A stretch of DNA of 64,000 nucleotides from Pacificibacter marinus. GTDB taxonomy: Bacteria > Pseudomonadota > Alphaproteobacteria > Rhodobacterales > Rhodobacteraceae. The notes beneath the pieces were generated by a model. It did no database searches. It saw only the letters and a list, made by a program, of their open reading frames with translations, and had not been told where the DNA came from. Each line of letters opens with the position of its first letter. The stretch's first letter is position 1. A program made the translations under genes and the position numbers. The DNA is taken from NCBI RefSeq assembly GCF_018860505.1, contig NZ_JAHKPU010000019.1:186001-250000 (forward strand), given 5' to 3'. This document shows, piece by piece, positions 54,122-62,592 of this stretch.

Positions 54122-54186
54122 CTGGGGGTATCCAGTTTTCACACATTTACCGATACCCCCACTAGCACCCCCAATCTGGGGGTATC
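54121..54186. repeat. repeats upstream of the integrase remnant
   Basis: TCTGGGGGTATC occurs at 54121-54132 and 54175-54186 in the same direction. GATACCCCCA at 54152-54161 is the same core in inverse orientation, with a partial ACCCCCA at about 54166. They lie between the integrase start and the tRNA gene, where arm-type or recombination directionality sites would be expected. Confidence 0.75.
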
Positions 54187-54285
54187 TGGTCGGACAGCAC
54201 AAAACGCTATCGGACAAAGGAACATCTCAAAACCCTTATAACAAAGGGCTTATTACATGTCTTTGGATATTTTCGGATGGTGAAA

Positions 54286-54361
54286 TGGTGCCCCCACACG
54301 GACTCGAACCGCGGACCTACTGATTACAAATCAGTTGCTCTACCAGCTGAGCTATAGGGGC
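54286..54361 (-). tRNA. tRNA-Thr (anticodon UGU)
   Basis: The minus strand folds as a 76-nt tRNA. The acceptor arms are GCCCCTA and TGGGGGC, the D-arm has AGCTCAGCTGGTAGAGC, and the anticodon arm ACTGA-TTTGTAA-TCAGT gives UGU. The T-loop is GGTTCGAGTCC and the encoded end is ACCA. The 3' end faces the integrase remnant. Confidence 0.96.
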
Positions 54362-54374
54362 ACTGAGGGATCGT

Positions 54375-54941
54375 TTAAGGATTTTGCTGGGGGGGTGCAA
54401 GAGGGTTTTTGAGAGTTTTTTGCACTAATTCAAAAACTTTTTCAGCCGTACTCTCGGCGAGGACTAGGAACACCTTTTTTTCTTGGATATTTGGCATTTC
54501 CAAGGTCGCGAGTTGGCTGTCGAGTAAAGTGGTCGGCATGTAATGATTTTCGCGTGCGGCCATGCGAGTGAGAACCGCATCGCGTGAACCGTGCAGCAAA
54601 ATGATCCGTGCGCCGCCTGATTCCTTTTGCAACAGGTCACGGTAGCTGCGTTTCAGGGAAGAGCAGCTGACCACAGCACCACCGTGCTTTAGGGCTGCAT
54701 CCCGTGCGGCACGGGCCAAAGTGGTCAACCAAGGCATGCGCATCTCATCGGTCAAAGGATGTCCTGCAGACATATGAGCGACGTTTTCAGGCGGATGATA
54801 GTCATCGCCCTCTAGAAAAGGGTATCCGGCCTCCTTGGCCAGAGCAGAGGCGATGGTGGATTTGCCACAGCCAGAGACGCCGCCGATGATGATAATATCA
54901 GAGGCGATAATATCAGGGATGTGGGATAGAGTGTCAGACAC
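54375..54941 (-). CDS. gntK: gluconokinase
   Basis: The 188-residue P-loop kinase has GVSGCGKSTIASALA near residue 21, then FLEGDDYHPPENVAHM and GHPLTDEMRMPWL, which define gluconokinase. CSSLKRSYRDLL and ARENHYMPTTLLDSQLATLE follow. It phosphorylates gluconate to 6-phosphogluconate for the Entner-Doudoroff route. It lies 27 bases after the ABC permease on the same strand, just upstream of tRNA-Thr. Confidence 0.95.
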   Translation of the reverse strand: MSDTLSHIPDIIASDIIIIGGVSGCGKSTIASALAKEAGYPFLEGDDYHPPENVAHMSAGHPLTDEMRMPWLTTLARAARDAALKHGGAVVSCSSLKRSYRDLLQKESGGARIILLHGSRDAVLTRMAARENHYMPTTLLDSQLATLEMPNIQEKKVFLVLAESTAEKVFELVQKTLKNPLAPPQQNP

Positions 54942-54968
54942 GATATGCGCCCTTTATGTAAGATCAAT

Positions 54969-56672
54969 TTATGTAATGTCAGACGCGTTTTCAGAGCGCG
55001 CCATAAGCAATACAGCCACAAGCCCCACAGCGATCACCAAAAGCGCCGCAGGAGAGGCTTGTTCTAGCTGTTCCAATGAGGCCTTTTCGTGGACCCGCGT
55101 GGCCAAGGTGTTGTAATTGAATGGACGCAGCAGCAGCGTGGCAGGCAGCTCTTTGACGCAATCCACGAAGACGAGCAGCAAAGCGGTGCCAACGGAACCA
55201 CGGATCAGCGGAATATAGACGCGGCGCAATGTGCCACCCAGAGTTTGCCCCAAAGAGCGCGCGGCCATCGGCAAGGACGGCGCGACACGCCCCATCGCGG
55301 CATCTGCCGCCCCCTGCGCGATGGCAAAAAAGCGTACGCAGTAAGCAAAGATGATCGCAAAGGCAGAGCCTGTCAGCAAAAGCCCGATCTCATGTCCTGT
55401 GATCTTCACGATCAGATCCGCCAAGGCGTTATCAAAGGCCGCAAGAGGAAACAGAATCCCGATCCCTAAAACAGCACCAGGGGCGGCATATCCGAGCGTG
55501 GTGAGGGGCAAGACCATACGCGGCAAAGACCGCCCTGTCAGGCGTACGCCGTAGACCATGAACAAAGCAGCCGTGACGGTAAAGATCGCAGCAAGACCCG
55601 CTACAGTGAGGGTGTTTTTGAAAGCAGAGATCAGACCAGGGGCCAACCATTGATCGGGTTCGCCCAGCGCGTGCCCCAAGATCACATAGACAGGCAAAAT
55701 AAAGCCGACCACAAAAGGCACTGCGCACAGGCCCAGCGCCAACCAAGCGTGCCAGCCGGTGAGGCGGATCGCAGATATGGGTCGCGGATGACGTGCGCCA
55801 CTGTGATAGCGGGCTTTGCCACGCGAGGATTTCTCGAACGCGAGCATCAACAACACAACAAGCAGCACCACAGAGGCGATTTGCGCCGCCCCGCCTGCGT
55901 TGCCTGTCTCTAACCATGTTGAGAAAATGCCTGTGGTCAGGGTTTGCACCGCAAAATAGGACACAGTGCCGTAATCTGACACGGTTTCCATCATCACGAT
56001 GGCAGTGCCCGCAGCGATGGCTGGGCGCGCCATAGGCAGGCCCACGCGCCAAAAGCGCGCGAAAGGCCCTGCTCCCAAAGCGCGAGACACTTCATAAATC
56101 GAACCAGAATGCTCGCGAAAGGCAGAGCGTGCCATCAAAAAGATGTAAGGCGTCAACGCGGCGGCCAAAACGATGATCGCAGAACCGAGAGAGCGGATTT
56201 CAGGAAAGGCGTAATCGCGCGAAGAGTGCCACCCGAACATAGATCTAAGTGTCGTTTGCACAGGGCCAGCGTATTCCAAAAAATCGACCAAAGCATAGGC
56301 GCCGACATAGGCCGGAATCGCCAGCGGCAGCAACAGCAGCCATTCCAGCGATTTAGACAAAGGGAACCGATACATCGTCACCAGCCAAGCAGCCCCTGTG
56401 CCCACACAAGCCGAAAGCAACGCCACGCCAAAGGTCAATAGCGCCGTCGTGATGGCGTAACGCGGCAAGGTGGTGGCCAAAAGATGCGGCCAGATGTTTT
56501 CTGTCGGATGAAAGGCGATCCACAGCACGCTGACGATCGGCATCAACACCAAAACGGCAATCACAACAGAGCCGACAGACCAAAGACTGGCGCGTTTGAC
56601 AGAGCGCAACCCCGCTAAGCTGCGACGTTTATGGACCGGATCGGCCTGCGGTTGAGTGATTTCGTTGGTCAT
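54969..56672 (-). CDS. ferric iron-type ABC transporter permease (FbpB-like)
   Basis: The 567-residue protein from ATG 56672 is a fused double permease with about 12 membrane helices. It has two EAA-type loops, YEVSRALGAGPFARFWRVGLP and, in the second half, AARSLGQTLGGTLRRVYIPL, typical of FbpB/AfuB proteins that import Fe3+. No binding protein or ATPase gene is beside it in the window, so its partners must be elsewhere. A longer frame upstream overlaps the next gene and is not preferred. Confidence 0.88.
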   Translation of the reverse strand: MTNEITQPQADPVHKRRSLAGLRSVKRASLWSVGSVVIAVLVLMPIVSVLWIAFHPTENIWPHLLATTLPRYAITTALLTFGVALLSACVGTGAAWLVTMYRFPLSKSLEWLLLLPLAIPAYVGAYALVDFLEYAGPVQTTLRSMFGWHSSRDYAFPEIRSLGSAIIVLAAALTPYIFLMARSAFREHSGSIYEVSRALGAGPFARFWRVGLPMARPAIAAGTAIVMMETVSDYGTVSYFAVQTLTTGIFSTWLETGNAGGAAQIASVVLLVVLLMLAFEKSSRGKARYHSGARHPRPISAIRLTGWHAWLALGLCAVPFVVGFILPVYVILGHALGEPDQWLAPGLISAFKNTLTVAGLAAIFTVTAALFMVYGVRLTGRSLPRMVLPLTTLGYAAPGAVLGIGILFPLAAFDNALADLIVKITGHEIGLLLTGSAFAIIFAYCVRFFAIAQGAADAAMGRVAPSLPMAARSLGQTLGGTLRRVYIPLIRGSVGTALLLVFVDCVKELPATLLLRPFNYNTLATRVHEKASLEQLEQASPAALLVIAVGLVAVLLMARSENASDIT

Positions 56673-56783
56673 TGTGCAGACCGCATACGCGAAACCGGTT
56701 TCGCTGTCCAGAAAAGCGCATATACTATAAACAGCACTGTCCATATTCTCGCTCAAATGCGCAACACGAGGCTCCACCTTTCT

Positions 56784-57653
56784 ATGAACATCTCATTCCA
56801 TATCGGCGCGCATTGTACTTATGGCTCGAAACTTATGCGTGGGCTGCTGAAAAACAGGCCCATATTGGAACAGCATGGTGTGATCGTGCCGCCCCCTTCG
56901 CGCTATCGCGAGGTCTTGCCGCAAGTGATGAAACGGGTCAAGACCAGCCGCGCCACCCCTGAGGCGGAACAGATGGTGCTGGACGAGATCGCCGACACCC
57001 AAGACTGCGACCGCATCGTGATGAGCTATGAGGACGTGATCTGCCAACCTCAGGCGATTTTTCACGGGAATCGTCTGTACGGTAAGGCCGAGTTCAAACT
57101 GAAATGGCTGCGCAACGTGTTCCCCCATAGCCCGATGGAGTTTCACATCGGTGTGCGCAATCCGGCGACGTTTATTCCCGAAGCCTGCCCCGATCCCAAA
57201 AGCTATACGAGTTTTATCGGCCAAACAGATTTGGACGCGATCCGCTGGTCTGATTTCATCAATGCGATCCGCACCGCCTGCCCTGATGTGCCTATCACTG
57301 TATTCGCCTATGAAGATACGCCGCTAACTTGGTCACAAATCATGCGAGAAATCGCGGGGCTTGACCCTATGGTGCCCATTGAAGGCGGTTTAGATATCTT
57401 GGCGCAAATCATGCAGCGCGAGGGCATGAAACGTCTGCGCACCTATTTGCACACACATAAACCGCAAAACGAAATTCAACGTCGTCGCATTCTGTCTGCC
57501 TTTTTGGACAAATATGTGGACGAGGATGCGAATGAGGAAGAAATCGATCTGCCGGGCTGGGATGACGCCTTGGTGGACCGCCTGTCTGAGCTATACGAGG
57601 ACGATCTCTACGAGATAGATCGCATCCCTGGCGTGTCCTTTATCCAGCCCTAG
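56784..57653 (+). CDS. sulfotransferase-like protein of unknown function
   Basis: The protein has 289 residues from ATG 56784. The N-terminus (ISFHIGAHCTYGSKLMRGLLKNRPILEQHG) resembles the first strand-helix of sulfotransferase-fold proteins, which usually read HIGxxKTGTT. Here the Lys/Gly-Thr of the phosphate loop is replaced (HIGAHCTYGSK). The middle has EFHIGVRNPATFIPE. The rest is helical and acidic. I would call it a sulfotransferase relative with doubtful activity. It is divergent from the iron-permease gene. Confidence 0.7.
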   Translation: MNISFHIGAHCTYGSKLMRGLLKNRPILEQHGVIVPPPSRYREVLPQVMKRVKTSRATPEAEQMVLDEIADTQDCDRIVMSYEDVICQPQAIFHGNRLYGKAEFKLKWLRNVFPHSPMEFHIGVRNPATFIPEACPDPKSYTSFIGQTDLDAIRWSDFINAIRTACPDVPITVFAYEDTPLTWSQIMREIAGLDPMVPIEGGLDILAQIMQREGMKRLRTYLHTHKPQNEIQRRRILSAFLDKYVDEDANEEEIDLPGWDDALVDRLSELYEDDLYEIDRIPGVSFIQP

Positions 57654-57736
57654 ACTGTATCCAGTCCCCTAGCCTCTCTAGCCCTCTAGCGCGCAAAGTC
57701 ATCGAAAGCCCCCTTTCGGGCCTATGCGCTGTAAGC

Positions 57737-58465
57737 TTATTGGGGCTTATGCGCTTTGATCAAACCATCCAAGCCTGACACAGGGTGCGCTTTCAGCCAT
57801 TTGGCCACTTTGCAGCCCGCAGTTTCGTAATATAGATCGCTGTCTTTTCCAGCCTCGTACCCAGCTGCGCGACGCCAGTCATGGTCTGCGACCGGCAAAT
57901 CCACTTGCGCGTCATCACATGTCGCAGGATCAAGATCAAAACGCGCATTGCCTGACACATAGGTGGCGATGCCTTCATCCACCCAAGCAGGAAAGCTGTA
58001 TTGCCCGCGTACTCCAAGCTGCGCGTGTAAGACCACATGGGCCAGTTCATGCGCGATAATCGCAGTGTCGTGACCGTAAGGGCCAAGATAGAACAGCTTA
58101 TCCCCATAAGTCAGCGCCAAAGGTTGGTGCCCGCCCATGAGGGCATTACAGGTTTGCGTGAAACACACCAGAACACGTGGATGCGCCGCTATCGGGCCAA
58201 AGGCGGCCTCGACACGGTCTGTGGCAACCTCATAACGGCGTAAAATGTCGCTACCATCTGCGCCAGCGTTTGGCTCGATGTAAATATGATCCCCGACCTT
58301 GGAAAAGCCAAAGCAATTGGGGCAAAGCCCTGCCAAGACCGGTGTCATCCCCAAGACGGCAAGGCCGATACCAAACCCCGTCACCAGTGCCAAAATGGAC
58401 AACAGGACGCGGCGCCAAATGCGCGCGCGTCCTGTAGCCTGTGTCGTGTTATTTATATGCGGCAC
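57737..58465 (-). CDS. membrane-anchored zinc metallopeptidase-like protein
   Basis: The 242-residue protein has one N-terminal membrane helix (VLLSILALVTGFGIGLAVLG). The HExxH motif is in IIAHELAHVVLH near residue 138, and a downstream FPAWVDEGIATYVSG supplies the third metal ligand as in gluzincins. The domain probably faces the periplasm. Cysteines in CPNCFGF, CFTQTCNA and other places may form disulfides. The substrate is unknown. Confidence 0.82.
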   Translation of the reverse strand: MPHINNTTQATGRARIWRRVLLSILALVTGFGIGLAVLGMTPVLAGLCPNCFGFSKVGDHIYIEPNAGADGSDILRRYEVATDRVEAAFGPIAAHPRVLVCFTQTCNALMGGHQPLALTYGDKLFYLGPYGHDTAIIAHELAHVVLHAQLGVRGQYSFPAWVDEGIATYVSGNARFDLDPATCDDAQVDLPVADHDWRRAAGYEAGKDSDLYYETAGCKVAKWLKAHPVSGLDGLIKAHKPQ

Positions 58466-58541
58466 AAATATACGCGATACAAATTGTCACCTCGTGCTTC
58501 GTGACGCAGTGCCAGATTGGCCCTGAGCCACGACTTTGGGC

Positions 58542-58820
58542 CTAGCCCATGCCCAGCGCTTCTTTGTACATTTCCAGTACAGCTTCTTCTTCGGCGATCT
58601 CATCGGTGGATTTTTTGCGCAGCGCGATCACTTTACGCAGAACCTTGGTATCGTAGCCGCGCCCCTTGGCTTCGGCCATGACTTCTTTTTGCTGATCCGC
58701 GATGTCTTTCTTTTCCATCTCGAGGCGCTCAAAACGCTCTACGAATTGGCGCAACTCGTCTGCGGTCACACGGTAGGTTGCATCTGGACCAGAGGGGGTG
58801 TTGTCGTCGATATCCATCAT
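58542..58820 (-). CDS. gapR: DUF2312/GapR chromosome-binding protein
   Basis: The 92-residue helical protein has [37 protein letters not shown] and [12 protein letters not shown], the signature of GapR (DUF2312). In Caulobacter GapR binds overtwisted A+T-rich DNA ahead of replication forks. It is widespread in alphaproteobacteria. Two adjacent ATGs are possible; AAAAGG lies 7 bases before the first. Confidence 0.93.
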   Translation of the reverse strand: MMDIDDNTPSGPDATYRVTADELRQFVERFERLEMEKKDIADQQKEVMAEAKGRGYDTKVLRKVIALRKKSTDEIAEEEAVLEMYKEALGMG

Positions 58821-59076
58821 GATAAGGCCTTTTGATTGTATGCGTTGGTCGAGATCATCGGACCTCTGTTTGATCTGATCCCTAGCGTCCCTGCCCCCCT
58901 ATGGCAAGAGAGTGCAGGCGCGCGGGCGTGCGCTTTGGCGGGATGTTGCACCCCTGCTTGTCTCATTCCCCTTATGACAGCGCCCTATAAGCCTTGAGGA
59001 TAAGCCTTGGGTATAACTTGCGCCCTTTGACCAGACACAGTAAGCGACCCGCAACCTATTTAGAAAAGGACATACC

Positions 59077-59292
59077 ATGGATATGCTCATCTACTTTGGC
59101 GTCGCCTTGACGTTGGCTGGCGTTGCTTTGCTGGTGTACTGTATCGTTCAAGCGCTCAAAGCGAAAAAGCTTGGCGGTTCAGACGACGAGGTGCGCGCGC
59201 GGTTGCAAAAAGTGGTCACACTAAATTTGGTGGCTTTGATGATTTCGGCCATCGGTTTGGGCGCTGTCACTATCGGTGCCATCCTGTCCTAA
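59077..59292 (+). CDS. small two-helix membrane protein
   Basis: The 71-residue protein has two predicted membrane segments (LIYFGVALTLAGVALLVYCI and LVALMISAIGLGAVTIGAIL) with a short charged loop between them. It resembles small conserved Rhodobacteraceae membrane proteins of unknown role. AAAAGGA precedes the ATG. Confidence 0.75.
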   Translation: MDMLIYFGVALTLAGVALLVYCIVQALKAKKLGGSDDEVRARLQKVVTLNLVALMISAIGLGAVTIGAILS

Positions 59293-59634
59293 AACGGGCA
59301 GCTCAGGCGACCTGTATCTCTTTGCGAATCTCACTCTATGCGAATCTATATGTATTCTCAGTGAACAGCTGGAGGATACCCTTCCCAGTTTTGCCCAATT
59401 TCTTGTCAATTCGTGCGCAAACCCACCCAATTACACCTACAGTTTCCATGCAAGAAACAGTTAATCAATTGGGCAGGGAAAACCTTTTGATCGTCGCCGA
59501 AAGACCCTAATCAATAGGTAAATCGTTAACCAAGTTCGTGGCACTTCGGAGGGAGGGAAAACAATCCCAACGCCCCCTGAACCTGTCACGATCGGCAACG
59601 CCGCCCAGATACGCAAAGATTGGACACCACCGCA
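59293..59634. other. 342-bp intergenic region
   Basis: No coding frame or RNA gene is supported. It contains short repeats TGCGAATCT (two copies near 59323 and 59339) and presumably the promoter of the alpha/beta-hydrolase-like gene. Confidence 0.45.
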
Positions 59635-60630
59635 ATGGACCACACGCCTGACACAGATGGACCACGCCTTCCATTCGGCGACATTTCGGATCTGCCCCGC
59701 GATGAATGGCTCGAAGCCATCGAAGATATCGGCGAAGAAGCTGGATATTTTGAGCCTTTGGGCAAAGATCATTGCGTGATGTTCTTAGACGACAGCCCGC
59801 GTCTGCTGGTGACCTTCGAATCCTATGAAAGCATCACAGAACGCAGCGACGACGGCTTGCCGCTCGGTCTGCACTTTGCGCAAAAAAACGGTTGGTCTCA
59901 TTTGGCCATTATCGCCCATGGCAGTGACCCAACATCGCATTGGTTCCGCACCCCCAACATCTATGGCTATTTTGACCGTTTGGTGAATGACGGGTTTTTC
60001 GAAGATTTCGACCAAGTGGCCTTTTACGGGGCTGGGGCCAGCGGATATGCCGCCTGCGCCTATTCCGTCGCCGCCCCCAGTGCCACAGTGATCGCCATCG
60101 CCCCCCAAGCCACATTGGACGCCCGCCTGACCAGTTGGGACACCCGTTTCGGCAACACTCGCCGCATGGATTTCACCACCCGCTATGGATTTGCTCCTGA
60201 CATGGTCGACGCGGCCGATACGGCTCTTGTGCTTTATGATCCGCAGGTCGCTTTGGATGCCATGCACGCAGCGCTTTTCAATCGCCCGCACACCCGTTTG
60301 CGTCCTCTACGCAACTTTGGCGCTGATCCCGAATTCGAGATGCTTGAAATGAACGCGGTTGAGCCGCTCCTTGTGGCTGCGATGGATGGTGATTTGAACA
60401 CGCGCAACATCACACGCGCCTTACGCAATCGCCACGATCATATGGGGCACCTGCGCCGCCTGTTGAATGAACTCACCGCCAAAGATCGGCCCGTTTTGAC
60501 CCTGCGTTTGTGTAACCATGTTCTTAAAACCCGCGATGCTTGGCGGTTTAGGAAAGCGCAAAAGGCGGCCAAAGCTGCCATCGCTGACCGTCGTCAAGCC
60601 GCCCAAGGCAACGCAAACTCTGAGGACTAA
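59635..60630 (+). CDS. alpha/beta-hydrolase-like protein, uncharacterised
   Basis: The protein has 331 residues from ATG 59635; a TTG at 59620 is a poorer start. The middle has HLAIIAHGSDPTSHWFR and a nucleophile-elbow-like FYGAGASGYAACAYS (GxGASG, Ser at the expected place). IAIAPQATLDARL and YDPQVALDAMHAAL further on could supply acid and base. The fold looks like an alpha/beta hydrolase. Relatives are sometimes named phosphoadenosine phosphosulfate reductase in Roseobacter genomes, which I see no basis for. Function is unknown. Confidence 0.75.
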   Translation: MDHTPDTDGPRLPFGDISDLPRDEWLEAIEDIGEEAGYFEPLGKDHCVMFLDDSPRLLVTFESYESITERSDDGLPLGLHFAQKNGWSHLAIIAHGSDPTSHWFRTPNIYGYFDRLVNDGFFEDFDQVAFYGAGASGYAACAYSVAAPSATVIAIAPQATLDARLTSWDTRFGNTRRMDFTTRYGFAPDMVDAADTALVLYDPQVALDAMHAALFNRPHTRLRPLRNFGADPEFEMLEMNAVEPLLVAAMDGDLNTRNITRALRNRHDHMGHLRRLLNELTAKDRPVLTLRLCNHVLKTRDAWRFRKAQKAAKAAIADRRQAAQGNANSED

Positions 60631-60642
60631 TCCTACCGCGCC

Positions 60643-61260
60643 CTATTCGGTCAAGCCACCGTCGTCTTCGACAAAGGCACAAATCTGGTCCACGCCTTGG
60701 CCTGCACGCAACGATGCCATCACAAAGGGCAACGCCTTGCGTGCGGCCTGCGTGTCGTGTTCCAACTGCGCCAGATCGACCCCAACATAGGGGGCCAGAT
60801 CGACCTTATTGACCACAAGTAAATCAGACCGTGTCAACCCAGGGCCTTTCTTGCGCGGAATGTCTTGTCCTGCGGCCGTGTCGATCACATAGATCGTTAA
60901 ATCCGCAAGCTCAGGCGAAAAGGTCGCTGCCAAATTGTCGCCACCGCTTTCGATCAAAATCACATCTAAATCGGGAATTTTATCGTTCAAATCGGCTATC
61001 GCTGCCAGATTGATCGATGCATCTTCACGGATCGCTGTATGCGGACAGCCGCCTGTTTCCACACCACGGATACGCTCGAGCGGCAAAATTTGCTGCCGCA
61101 TCAAAGCCTCTGCATCCTCACGCGTGAAAATGTCATTGGTGATCACCGCCACGGAATACCGCTTGGACAGCTCTTTAGCCAAAGCCCCCGTCAGCGTGGT
61201 TTTGCCCGCCCCAACCGGCCCGCCGATGCCGACCCGCAAAGGTCCGTTTTTTGACGCCAT
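60643..61260 (-). CDS. ureG: urease accessory GTPase UreG
   Basis: The 205-residue protein has the P-loop [17 protein letters not shown], then [32 protein letters not shown] with the metal-binding [18 protein letters not shown] and the specificity motif [11 protein letters not shown]. It delivers nickel to urease with UreE, UreF and UreD. ATG 61260 follows AGGACAAGAAA. It is the last gene of ureEFG in transcription order. Confidence 0.96.
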   Translation of the reverse strand: MASKNGPLRVGIGGPVGAGKTTLTGALAKELSKRYSVAVITNDIFTREDAEALMRQQILPLERIRGVETGGCPHTAIREDASINLAAIADLNDKIPDLDVILIESGGDNLAATFSPELADLTIYVIDTAAGQDIPRKKGPGLTRSDLLVVNKVDLAPYVGVDLAQLEHDTQAARKALPFVMASLRAGQGVDQICAFVEDDGGLTE

Positions 61261-61299
61261 TTTCTTGTCCTTCAATTCTTTAATTCAGTCCTAAATGCT

Positions 61300-61971
61300 T
61301 TAGCTTTTGAACAGTCGCACATCCATGTCTTCATGCTGTGCAGCGCCTAGATCTGCAGCAAATGCGCTTGATGTCAGCCCTTCCTCAGTTGCGCCCAGCG
61401 CCGTACGTGCTTGCGCTGCAATCTGGTCATGCAGCCCCGCCAAAACACTTTGCCCCGCCGCTTGCCCCAAAGGCACAAATCGCACAGCAGCGCTGACAAT
61501 ATTGGCGGTAAAACTATGTAAATACAGCGCAATCACTGTTTCAGCCTCGACGCCCAAAGCTCGCGCGGCCTGCCCTACAGCCACAGGCAAAGCGCAAGGC
61601 GTAATGTCAGGCCCACCCATCTGCGCCACGGTGCGCACAAAAGCTGTGCCCTGATCCGAGGTCTCCATCCAACGTTCACGCGTGCCAGCCAAGGCCTCGG
61701 CCAAATCCGCCAAGTCCCTTGGATCACCCCCTGCCAAAGTCATCGCCAAAAGCCAAGCATCCACCTTGCCGCCACCATAAGCCAAGGTGTCCGACAGCCA
61801 AGCCTTCAAAGTCGCGGCATCATTCACCTTGCCCTCAGTGATCGCCAATTCCAACGCATGGGAATAGGCAAAAGCCCCCAAGGGAAAAGACGGAGACAGC
61901 CATTGCGTCAAGCTGAGCAGCCCCAGATTGGCGTCAAGCGTGACAGGCGTTGGGTTTGTCTCACCCCTCAT
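61300..61971 (-). CDS. ureF: urease accessory protein UreF
   Basis: The 223-residue helical protein has SLTQWLSPSFPLGAFAYSHALE, the UreF signature (given here in two overlapping parts by most alignments), then AWLSDTLAYGGGKVDAWLL and LYLHSFTANIVSAAVRFVPLG. ATG 61971 lies 11 bases inside the end of ureE, in its His-coding tail. UreF helps the GTPase-driven nickel transfer. It ends 39 bases before ureG. Confidence 0.95.
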   Translation of the reverse strand: MRGETNPTPVTLDANLGLLSLTQWLSPSFPLGAFAYSHALELAITEGKVNDAATLKAWLSDTLAYGGGKVDAWLLAMTLAGGDPRDLADLAEALAGTRERWMETSDQGTAFVRTVAQMGGPDITPCALPVAVGQAARALGVEAETVIALYLHSFTANIVSAAVRFVPLGQAAGQSVLAGLHDQIAAQARTALGATEEGLTSSAFAADLGAAQHEDMDVRLFKS

Positions 61972-62503
61972 GTGCGTGCCCGTGATGCATGTGATCGGGG
62001 TGCGTGTGATCGTGAGAATGGTCATGGCTATGGTCGTGATCGTGACTGTGCCCCTGCGCAGGCCCATGATCATGCCCCATCGTACGCCCATGCCCGTATG
62101 CCCCGCCCTCAGGCGTGAACGCCGTGCAGATGTCACGCACCTCTGCGCCCAATTGCAGCACCATCGCCTTGATCACCGGATCGCGCCTGATCACCAGCTG
62201 ATCTGTCCCCAATGCGCAAGGTGTATGGCGATTGCCGATATGCCACGCATAGCGCAACATATCTGGCCCTGTGATCGATAACAGGTCTTCGTCGGCGGCT
62301 TGGATTGTCACAACCCGACCATCCTCAAGCAAAAATCCCTGCCCCGCCATCACCGAAACCGTCTGTGGCAAATCGACGTAGAACGCCTCGCCGCTAAGCA
62401 TCGTCAATTTCTTACGCCGCAGCAGTCGTTGATCATAGCTCAACGCCACGCTGTCTTCGCTTTGCGCATTTTGCACGACCTCAAATGATTTTTGCAGGCT
62501 CAT
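61961..62503 (-). CDS. ureE: urease nickel chaperone UreE with His-rich tail
   Basis: The 180-residue protein has the UreE core (SYDQRLLRRKKLTMLSG, IGNRHTPCALG, VIKAMVLQLGAEV) and a C-terminal tail of more than 30 residues that is about half His (HDHDHSHDHSHDHTH and similar). The tail binds nickel. Urease structural genes and ureD are not upstream on this strand within the window; two plus-strand hypotheticals are there instead. Confidence 0.95.
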   Translation of the reverse strand: MSLQKSFEVVQNAQSEDSVALSYDQRLLRRKKLTMLSGEAFYVDLPQTVSVMAGQGFLLEDGRVVTIQAADEDLLSITGPDMLRYAWHIGNRHTPCALGTDQLVIRRDPVIKAMVLQLGAEVRDICTAFTPEGGAYGHGRTMGHDHGPAQGHSHDHDHSHDHSHDHTHPDHMHHGHAHEG

Positions 62504-62592
62504 GCCACACTCCTTTGTTGAAAATTGGCCTGTTGAAATTTGGGGTTTCTTAACCGATTCGCCCCCAAAAAGAGCGTAAGGAGATTCTGCTC

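Noticed and set aside
61966-62055. Repeats suggesting a tandem array in the ureE 3' end
   Set aside because: The repetition is explained by codons of the His-rich nickel-binding tail of UreE.
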